Virus record (IMG/VR): IMGVR_UViG_3300029985_000137
Span: 1 to 28,603 of that record
Strand: one strand, 5' to 3'
From: a virus
DNA: 28,603 nt
The position numbers and the translations under genes were made by a program. Every line of letters starts with the position of its first letter. Positions within the stretch are counted from its first letter, which is position 1. Shown here piece after piece: positions 24,095-28,603 of the stretch. The notes under the pieces were generated by a model. That model was given only the letters and a program-made list of their open reading frames with translations, was not told the DNA's origin and did not search any database.

Positions 24095-24684
24095 TATTCA
24101 CTTCCTTTTTTCCAGGTCTTATTTTCATAAGTTCCATCAAATTTATTATTTTTACTAGAGTTTTCACTTTTTGTAATATATTGTAAATTCCAAGGAACAT
24201 GTAAACCGCAGACTATACTACCCTTTAAAGGGATAATATGATCTACTGTTAAATTTTTAGGGCATAACGCATAAATATTTTCTATCTCTACTAGTAAGTT
24301 GTTAAAACCCGCCAGTTTTCGTTGTTGAATATATCTTTTTGATTTTAAAAAACATTTTGCTTTATTTTTTTGATAATAATTTTTATATGCATTAGGTCGA
24401 TTAAGCCTATCTTTTTTTCCAAAGCATATATTACATAAAGATCCGGGTCTATTATGTACTATTTCACATTCTTTACAAACATGTTCTTTTGATTTTTGTT
24501 GTTTATATGATTCTGTACTTCTACATTTAATGCATTTATTAAAAATATCAATATGTTCTTTATTACAAAGGGAACAGATTCTGTTAATATTTTTTAAAAT
24601 TCGGCGTTCTTTATATCGGCATGAATTACATTTATTATGTCTAGAATTAAAATAATGAACATCACATTTTATACAGATTTTCAT
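24094..24684 (-). CDS. HNH endonuclease with zinc ribbons (free-standing)
   Basis: 196 residues; ATG 24684 follows AAAGGAAATAAAC. The N-terminal half has repeated Cys pairs of zinc ribbons: C4/C7 with C19/C22, C37/C40 with C51/C54, C70/C73 with C84/C87. The C-terminus holds an HNH core: LTVDHIIPLKG (D148, H149), GLHVPWNLQYI (H162, N166) and NSSKNNKF, the common phage 'VDHIIPL.G..V.GLHVPWNLQ' type. It lies between TerL and portal exon 1, not inside the intron, and its stop overlaps the portal ATG. Its closeness to the intron suggests it may drive the intron's spread. Plus-strand GTTGTTAAAA at 24299 is a poor motif copy within this gene. Confidence 0.9.
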   Translation of the reverse strand: MKICIKCDVHYFNSRHNKCNSCRYKERRILKNINRICSLCNKEHIDIFNKCIKCRSTESYKQQKSKEHVCKECEIVHNRPGSLCNICFGKKDRLNRPNAYKNYYQKNKAKCFLKSKRYIQQRKLAGFNNLLVEIENIYALCPKNLTVDHIIPLKGSIVCGLHVPWNLQYITKSENSSKNNKFDGTYENKTWKKGSE

Positions 24685-24687
24685 TGT

Positions 24688-26160
24688 TTATTTCCTTTTT
24701 TGACCAAAAATTTTCTGAAAAGCCGCAACAGCTTTAGATTGCCGTTGAGAGTTATATAAATCCCTATTAGGAATAAATACATCCCCCGTTCCCCCTAAAT
24801 CATAATGGGCAGGGTATGGATTTTTATTAAAATGAACATTACGACAAAGATAGATTAATGCATCTACACAATCATAATGCCCATTATCTGGGGAACGGCC
24901 GAACATCGTTTTATTTTTATTAGAAGCCCAAATTACATTATCAAGGTGTTTAATCAAATGAGTACACTTTGGATTAATAATAATCTTATGTCCACCAAGA
25001 AGAGCGCGCATATGGTTAATAGCAGATTCTTTATCATCTTTTCTAGTAGTAGTAAAAAAGATTTGTCCAAACGATTTAACTGCTATTTCTTGGGTAACAA
25101 TAAAGTTAATATCACTAACCCGAAGATAGGGCTTCTTAACTTCATTTGTTAACTGATTAGTCCAAAGAGATTCTTCCTTCTCTTTAATCAGTTGAGTAAG
25201 TCGTTCGATATTCATATCTTTTTTAGAGAAGTCTACAACTAGTTCATCTTGAACAATAAGTTTACTAGCTCTAAAATCAAAATAAGCAAATAAAACTGCA
25301 GTTAAATCCACTGCACCTAGATCCATTGATACATAACCATCGAAAAAGGGAGGAAGAGACCATTCTTTAATAATATCTTTTTTAAGATCTTCATTAAATT
25401 CTGGAATCACAGAGCGATTCTCATCTTTAATAATTTCGCAAAGAAACTCACGGCGAAAGGCTTCGGCTTTATCGCGTTGAGGATATTGACTTAAGATTTG
25501 TTTTTCCAACTGCTCCGGAGTAATACGAGGATTATCGTAAACAGTTCTACGAATAAGAGAACCTTTAAACTCGGCATCTTTAATATAATTAATAAACTCA
25601 TGATCCATTTCTTTAGGAGGAGTTCCAGCCATTAAGATCTTACCATTAGTTGTAAGAGTTGTAGGAAGCAATACAGAATTAATAGCGTAATCTAAATCAC
25701 TAACATCCTGAGTTTCATCAATAATAGCAATAGCGCACTCACCACCGCGAAGTTTATCTACATTCTTATTTTCAGAACCGGCTAATTGTAATTCAGAACC
25801 ATTGGGAAAATAATAAATAAAGTCTTGAGTTTTAAATTCTGGTCTTAAATCTTCTGGACAATCTTCTGTAATTTGTTGAATAAGAGGACGAATAATTGTA
25901 GTAACTTGTAAACGAGTAGGGGCTAAAAACTTAACAATAGTATTTGGTTTTTTAAGAAGAGCTTCAAATGCTAATACAAGAAGGGTATATGTTTTACCCG
26001 AGCGGCGAGCTAGTAACCATGTTTGAATGATGTGTTCTGAATTATGAAAAAGACTATAAAGATCTTTCTGATTCTTATCTAGTTTCCAAGATAAATCAGC
26101 ACGACGCCAAAGCTCATGCTTAGCTTCGATCTTTGAAATTTTAGGTTTAGTCGTTTCCAT
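24688..26160 (-). CDS. terL: Terminase large subunit
   Basis: 490 residues. ATPase: Walker A-like ARRSGKTYT (51-59), Walker B AIAIIDE (143-149, catalytic-type E149), coupling motif LMAGTPP (176-182). RNase H-like nuclease: GYVSMDLGAVD (275-285, D280) and HYDCVDALIYL (428-438, D430/D433). This enzyme cuts concatemeric phage DNA and drives it through the portal using ATP. The length is normal for the family. The start overlaps the end of the putative TerS gene by 14 bases, with only a weak ribosome site, so translation is probably coupled. The C-terminus is basic (FQKIFGQKRK). Confidence 0.96.
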   Translation of the reverse strand: METTKPKISKIEAKHELWRRADLSWKLDKNQKDLYSLFHNSEHIIQTWLLARRSGKTYTLLVLAFEALLKKPNTIVKFLAPTRLQVTTIIRPLIQQITEDCPEDLRPEFKTQDFIYYFPNGSELQLAGSENKNVDKLRGGECAIAIIDETQDVSDLDYAINSVLLPTTLTTNGKILMAGTPPKEMDHEFINYIKDAEFKGSLIRRTVYDNPRITPEQLEKQILSQYPQRDKAEAFRREFLCEIIKDENRSVIPEFNEDLKKDIIKEWSLPPFFDGYVSMDLGAVDLTAVLFAYFDFRASKLIVQDELVVDFSKKDMNIERLTQLIKEKEESLWTNQLTNEVKKPYLRVSDINFIVTQEIAVKSFGQIFFTTTRKDDKESAINHMRALLGGHKIIINPKCTHLIKHLDNVIWASNKNKTMFGRSPDNGHYDCVDALIYLCRNVHFNKNPYPAHYDLGGTGDVFIPNRDLYNSQRQSKAVAAFQKIFGQKRK

Positions 26161-26569
26161 TTACTAACATCTTTAAATCTTCATTCTTAAGAATTTTAAT
26201 ATTAGCCTTAAGAGGTTTATCATCTTCTTGAACTTTATCAATTAAGATTTTATTAAATAGGTCCACACGCTTAGCTTCATCAAGCGTTAATTCACGCTCG
26301 AAGGCTAGATCTTTAAGAAGCTTTAATTGTACTTGTGCAATCTGCTTAGCATCTTCTTGTCCTTTAATATTTCCAGCTTCAAGAAGAACAGGAGAGGAAG
26401 ACATTTCTTTTTTAACAAGTTCTTTAGATTCTTTTTTAACTTCGAGAAGTTTATCTTCTAGCTCTTTATTCTTTTTAGAAAGTTGAAGTACTTGCTTAAA
26501 CTGTCCCTCGCAGAAGACTTTAAGTTCTTCCATTGATTTAAAATTTTCAATTAAACCATTAATATTCAT
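26147..26569 (-). CDS. Putative terminase small subunit
   Basis: 140 residues with a coiled coil at about 13-60 (LKVFCEGQFKQVLQLSKKNK, ELEDKLLEVKKESKELV), then a helical part QVQLKLLKDLAFERELTLDEAK, and a short C-terminal piece (ILKNEDLKMLVNGND). It precedes and overlaps TerL. 'LLKDL.FERELTLDEAKRV..F.KIL' resembles a conserved stretch in TerS-like proteins of several phages. No classic helix-turn-helix is obvious, so the call rests mainly on position, size and coiled coil; DNA recognition at the packaging site would be its role. Confidence 0.6.
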   Translation of the reverse strand: MNINGLIENFKSMEELKVFCEGQFKQVLQLSKKNKELEDKLLEVKKESKELVKKEMSSSPVLLEAGNIKGQEDAKQIAQVQLKLLKDLAFERELTLDEAKRVDLFNKILIDKVQEDDKPLKANIKILKNEDLKMLVNGND

Positions 26570-26572
26570 AAA

Positions 26573-26854
26573 TTATCGCGTTTGACGCATTCCGCCAGCA
26601 AGTTTAAGGCTAGCGCCCATTGTCTTGAGGTCTAGAATTTCTTTTGTATGAAGATCTTGTAATTCTTTAAATTTAGAAAGCTCTTGTTTTAATTGAGTAA
26701 TTTCTTTATTTTCAATCTGTAGGTTATATAAAAAGTGAGCAGCAGCTAATACAAGAATAACGGCAGCATCAGAAGGGCTAGCTCCCAGTACTGCAGCTTT
26801 AATTGTGTAACCCCCGAATAGGGTCAAAAGAAGGCCTTTGTCGATTTTTTTCAT
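26573..26854 (-). CDS. Membrane plus coiled-coil protein (93 aa)
   Basis: ATG 26854 follows TGGAGA. Residues about 7-45 are hydrophobic (GLLLTLFGGYTIKAAVLGAS, AAVILVLAAAHFLYNL), likely two membrane passes. Residues about 46-80 form a coiled coil (IENKEITQLKQELSKFKELQ), and the end is basic (GGMRQTR). It is the first gene of the packaging operon, after the promoter-like motif at 26953, and ends three bases before the putative TerS gene. The form would suit a holin or spanin-like lysis protein, or a membrane-bound assembly factor. No family assigned. Confidence 0.68.
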   Translation of the reverse strand: MKKIDKGLLLTLFGGYTIKAAVLGASPSDAAVILVLAAAHFLYNLQIENKEITQLKQELSKFKELQDLHTKEILDLKTMGASLKLAGGMRQTR

Positions 26855-26952
26855 AAATCTCCAGATATATAATCTAACTAATGAAACATTAAAATCGTGA
26901 TGGCCTATTATTAATTACCGTTATACGGCTGTGCTCATTGATTTACGCTTCT

Positions 26953-26967
26953 ATAATAGTTGTTAAT
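26953..26967 (-). promoter_or_regulatory. Phage promoter-like motif ATTAACAACTATTAT (packaging operon)
   Basis: A motif copy in the 162-base divergent gap between 26854 and 27017, on the minus strand, about 98 bases before the first gene of the packaging block. The leader contains a small CCGTATAACGG hairpin. A plus-strand copy lies 35 bases away at 27002. Confidence 0.58.
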
Positions 26968-27001
26968 TAAACTAGAAATTGAGGTAGAAATTAAGGTTAT
27001 T

Positions 27002-27016
27002 TTTAACAACTTTATT
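27002..27016 (+). promoter_or_regulatory. Phage promoter-like motif TTTAACAACTTTATT (endolysin)
   Basis: The only good plus-strand motif copy, and the only plus-strand gene follows it: ATG 27017 begins at the next base. This strand match is strong support for a directional, functional signal. Confidence 0.62.
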
Positions 27017-27493
27017 ATGCAACCAGAACGCATATGCTCGACATGTCTATCTTATATGCGATTAGATGACCTACAAGGCTGGTTAAGATGCCCATCATGT
27101 GGTTTCTGTAAGAAAGAGAGAAAATCAATGATCGCTAGAAATGAAATTTTAATGGGTAGGGATGTCCAATATCCCCTAACACAAGAACTAGAAGATAATC
27201 TATCTAAGTTATTAGAAGCAGTTAATAAACTTAGAACTTTATATGGTAAACCAATGTACGTCAACTCAGGTTATAGGCCTGGGCATTATAATTCTGATGC
27301 AGGTGGAGCACTCAATAGCGCACATCAGTTATGTGAAGCTGTTGACTTTAAAGATGATGATAATGCGCTTAAGAACTGGATTACAGTAGAGATTTTGGAA
27401 CAATGTGGACTATATCAAGAAAGTCCAGCAAGTACGCCCACTTGGCTGCACGTCCAAGTAAGACCAACTATTAATCGGGTATTTATTCCTTAA
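27017..27493 (+). CDS. Endolysin, M15-type peptidase with N-terminal zinc-ribbon-like segment
   Basis: 158 residues from ATG 27017, the ATG that abuts the motif; an in-frame extension to 26960 has no support. Residues 7-28 have two Cys pairs (CSTC at 7-10, CPSC at 25-28), like a zinc ribbon. Residues 38-158 are an M15 peptidase: VNSGYRPGHYN (82-92), SAHQLCEAVDF (101-111; ligands H103, D110) and WLHVQ (143-147; H145). Such enzymes cut peptidoglycan stem peptides at lysis. Many relatives begin near M38 (MIARNEILM), so a second start at 27128 may make the bare enzyme. It is the only plus-strand gene, divergent from packaging. Its stop overlaps the stop of the convergent gene at 27490. Confidence 0.85.
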   Translation: MQPERICSTCLSYMRLDDLQGWLRCPSCGFCKKERKSMIARNEILMGRDVQYPLTQELEDNLSKLLEAVNKLRTLYGKPMYVNSGYRPGHYNSDAGGALNSAHQLCEAVDFKDDDNALKNWITVEILEQCGLYQESPASTPTWLHVQVRPTINRVFIP

Positions 27494-27768
27494 TAAGCAG
27501 CCTTCAATTGTTTATAAAGCTTTCGGAATGAAAAGTCTGTAGGAATACTATTCTTCTGTTCTACATCAAAATAACATTCAAGAAGAACTCGTAGTCTATT
27601 AACACTGCTTTTATATCGATCAATAACTTCTTGCATAAGAAGCTTATTTTCATCGGTAGAATTCTTAATAATTTCGGCATCCATATCTTTAATAACTTTA
27701 GTTAAATCATGTAGTTCATATACATAAGCAGAGATTTCAATGCCTAGATCGTTAAGTTCCTGATTCAT
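27490..27768 (-). CDS. Helical phage protein (92 aa), function unknown
   Basis: MNQELNDLGIEISAYVYELH from ATG 27768, behind AGAGAGAACCTA; a longer frame to 27873 would lie over the upstream gene. It is helical throughout (LTKVIKDMDAEIIKNSTDEN, YKSSVNRLRVLLECYF) and ends LYKQLKAAY. The start lies inside the end of the zinc-ribbon gene (17-base overlap). The stop overlaps that of the plus-strand endolysin. No family recognised. Confidence 0.65.
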   Translation of the reverse strand: MNQELNDLGIEISAYVYELHDLTKVIKDMDAEIIKNSTDENKLLMQEVIDRYKSSVNRLRVLLECYFDVEQKNSIPTDFSFRKLYKQLKAAY

Positions 27769-27973
27769 TAGGTTCTCTCTTCTGCGCCCGTAATCTGCGC
27801 ATATTAACTTTAGCTGTATCTGCTTGACACTGTGGGCATTTGCGCCCATTCCATTGCCGCCCATCTTCACCAATCCAACGCTTAGAAGACTTCTTTGTAT
27901 AAGTTCCTACATTAGCTCTAATAGATTCTTTAGAACAAACCTTACATTTACGTTTCTGAACTTCAACACTCAT
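27752..27973 (-). CDS. Small zinc-ribbon-type protein (73 aa)
   Basis: Two Cys pairs, C10/C13 (CKVC) and C46/C49 (CPQC), are separated by 32 residues with KRWIGEDGRQWNGRKCPQC. The C-terminus is Arg/Lys rich (MRRLRAQKREPNE). It is probably a nucleic acid or protein-binding zinc ribbon. ATG 27973 overlaps the preceding stop as ATGA. Small early-region phage proteins of this build are common; a specific role cannot be given. Confidence 0.72.
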   Translation of the reverse strand: MSVEVQKRKCKVCSKESIRANVGTYTKKSSKRWIGEDGRQWNGRKCPQCQADTAKVNMRRLRAQKREPNESGT

Positions 27974-28332
27974 AGTCGTCCCATAAATTTAAGAACCGCA
28001 ACACAGGTACAATGGGCTGGATCTATACCACAATGCTCGGCGCAATCAATGTAGTTCCCAAATGAAGCTTTCCAATGATCATCTACCAAATATGTAAGAA
28101 CAAAAGTATAGTTATTCTTATCCGCAATACGTTTAGCAGCATCTAAAGCTAGAGAAACATCTGTAGAGTAATCATTAAATTCGAGAGTTTTAACAAGAAC
28201 CTTTTTAAAATATGCTTTACTTTCTGGAAGAAATCCATTGTAATTATCTACAAAACTACTCTCCTGTAGATAATATACTTCAGCATCACCTGCTAATTCT
28301 GCAATCTTTCTATTAATATCTTTATTTGTCAT
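27970..28332 (-). CDS. Phage ABA-sandwich-like protein
   Basis: 120 residues from ATG 28332, behind AGGAA with a seven-base spacer. It contains DYSTDVSLALDAAKRIADKN, then LVDDHWKASFGNY and a final CVAVLKFMG. This 'P..YSTD...AL.....' to 'W.A.F......A......A.....' arrangement is that of the Phage ABA sandwich domain, a small fold frequent in phage early or middle regions with no known activity. It overlaps the upstream membrane protein gene by 11 bases and is followed by an ATGA overlap. Confidence 0.68.
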   Translation of the reverse strand: MTNKDINRKIAELAGDAEVYYLQESSFVDNYNGFLPESKAYFKKVLVKTLEFNDYSTDVSLALDAAKRIADKNNYTFVLTYLVDDHWKASFGNYIDCAEHCGIDPAHCTCVAVLKFMGRL

Positions 28333-28489
28333 TGAAAAATTCCTGATATATACCAAACCAAACTACACAAAATACACTAATTCCTAATATAAAAAACAAC
28401 ACATTAGGAAAAAAGGATATTAAAAACACTAACCCAGAGAATAAACCAAAGTATAGTAAAGTTATTAAAAACGATTTAAAATATTTCAT
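28322..28489 (-). CDS. Small two-pass membrane protein (55 aa)
   Basis: MKYFKSFLITLLYFGLFSGL, then VFLISFFPNVLFFILGISVF and VVWFGIYQEFFNDK: two hydrophobic passes. I start it at ATG 28489, not at 28504, because 28504 lies inside the promoter -10 region. The predicted transcription start falls on this same ATG, so the message may be leaderless. First gene of the small cluster; function unknown. Confidence 0.62.
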   Translation of the reverse strand: MKYFKSFLITLLYFGLFSGLVFLISFFPNVLFFILGISVFCVVWFGIYQEFFNDK

Positions 28490-28495
28490 TCTTTT

Positions 28496-28524
28496 AATAT
28501 ACATGAGTTTCTAGTATTTGTCAA
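28496..28524 (-). promoter_or_regulatory. Near-consensus sigma-70 promoter
   Basis: Minus strand: TTGACA (28524-28519), exactly 17 bases, TATATT (28501-28496). The -35 is perfect and the -10 matches five of six consensus bases. With standard spacing, transcription begins at about 28489, the A of the membrane protein ATG. It points to early expression by host polymerase. The -35 overlaps the stop codon of the upstream gene. Confidence 0.75.
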
Positions 28525-28603
28525 TCACTTCCCGAAGGCAGCTCCCTAAAATATATAATACCCTGAGCAATAACTAATACGCAGAATATTAATACATACT
28601 TTA
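28521..28603 (-). CDS. Membrane protein, C-terminal end only
   Basis: From the window edge, 26 codons are open to TGA 28523-28521: KYVLIFCVLVIAQGIIYFRE then LPSGSD. One hydrophobic segment with a short polar tail. It is too short for a family call, and the frame is supported only by its hydrophobic pattern and close fit to the next promoter. Confidence 0.4.
   Translation of the reverse strand, partial: KYVLIFCVLVIAQGIIYFRELPSGSD

Noticed and set aside
24292-24306. TTTAACAACTTACTA inside the HNH gene, similar to the promoter-like motif
   Set aside because: It keeps TAACAACT but loses the T at the last position, lies inside a gene, and is about 200 bases from the next start. Listed as a possible chance match.
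1-28603. tRNA genes, CRISPR arrays, insertion sequences, integrase or attachment sites
   Set aside because: I looked for cloverleaf-like segments, regular spaced repeats, transposase or integrase motifs and terminal inverted repeats and saw none. A tRNA scan would settle the first.

Overview
The window is part of the genome of a tailed double-stranded DNA bacteriophage. It holds a packaging, head and tail module: small and large terminase, portal, scaffold, major capsid protein, head-to-tail adaptor, the start of a tail-tube or stabilisation-type protein, fibre-like proteins and a fibre-assembly protein. No tail tape measure, sheath or long tail-tube gene is present. Together with a P22-type portal (about 700 residues once spliced) and a gp4/gp11-like adaptor, this points to a podovirus-like, short-tailed phage. 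Genes are A+T rich and very tightly packed. Most starts have Shine-Dalgarno sequences, and two promoters look like host sigma-70 promoters. The host cannot be named from this window.

Layout: almost everything is on the minus strand, so transcription runs from high to low coordinates. 28603-27490 is a small cluster of short genes (membrane protein, ABA-sandwich-like protein, zinc-ribbon protein, helical protein) behind a near-consensus sigma-70 promoter. 27017-27493 is the only plus-strand gene, an M15-type endolysin with an N-terminal CxxC/CxxC segment. 26854-21804 is the packaging block: membrane/coiled-coil protein, putative TerS, TerL, a free-standing HNH endonuclease, and the portal gene, which is split by a roughly 203-nt ORF-less group I intron. 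21801-15848 holds a lysozyme-like protein, small structural proteins, a 770-residue repetitive structural protein and the scaffold. 15661-13884 holds a probable decoration protein and the capsid protein, closed by a clear terminator. 13715-12276 is a Vsr-like homing endonuclease cassette. 12243-7711 holds fibre-type proteins, a fibre-assembly protein, small proteins and a second HNH endonuclease. 7711-1 holds a 1348-residue fibre with a probable beta-propeller, a membrane-anchored VPVIxKE repeat protein, small structural proteins, the adaptor, a GIY-YIG endonuclease and the start of the next tail gene.

Two things stand out. First, the portal gene carries a self-splicing-type intron whose P1, P3, P7, P8 and P9 helices can be read by eye, and whose removal exactly restores the portal frame. 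The free-standing HNH gene directly in front of it makes a trans-acting (collaborative) homing arrangement plausible. Second, a 15-nt motif, consensus WWTAACAACTWWWDT, occurs at seven gene or operon fronts on both strands. In four cases its last base directly touches the start codon. It looks like a phage-specific promoter giving leaderless or nearly leaderless transcripts. Four endonuclease genes of three nuclease folds make this an unusually heavy load of selfish elements.
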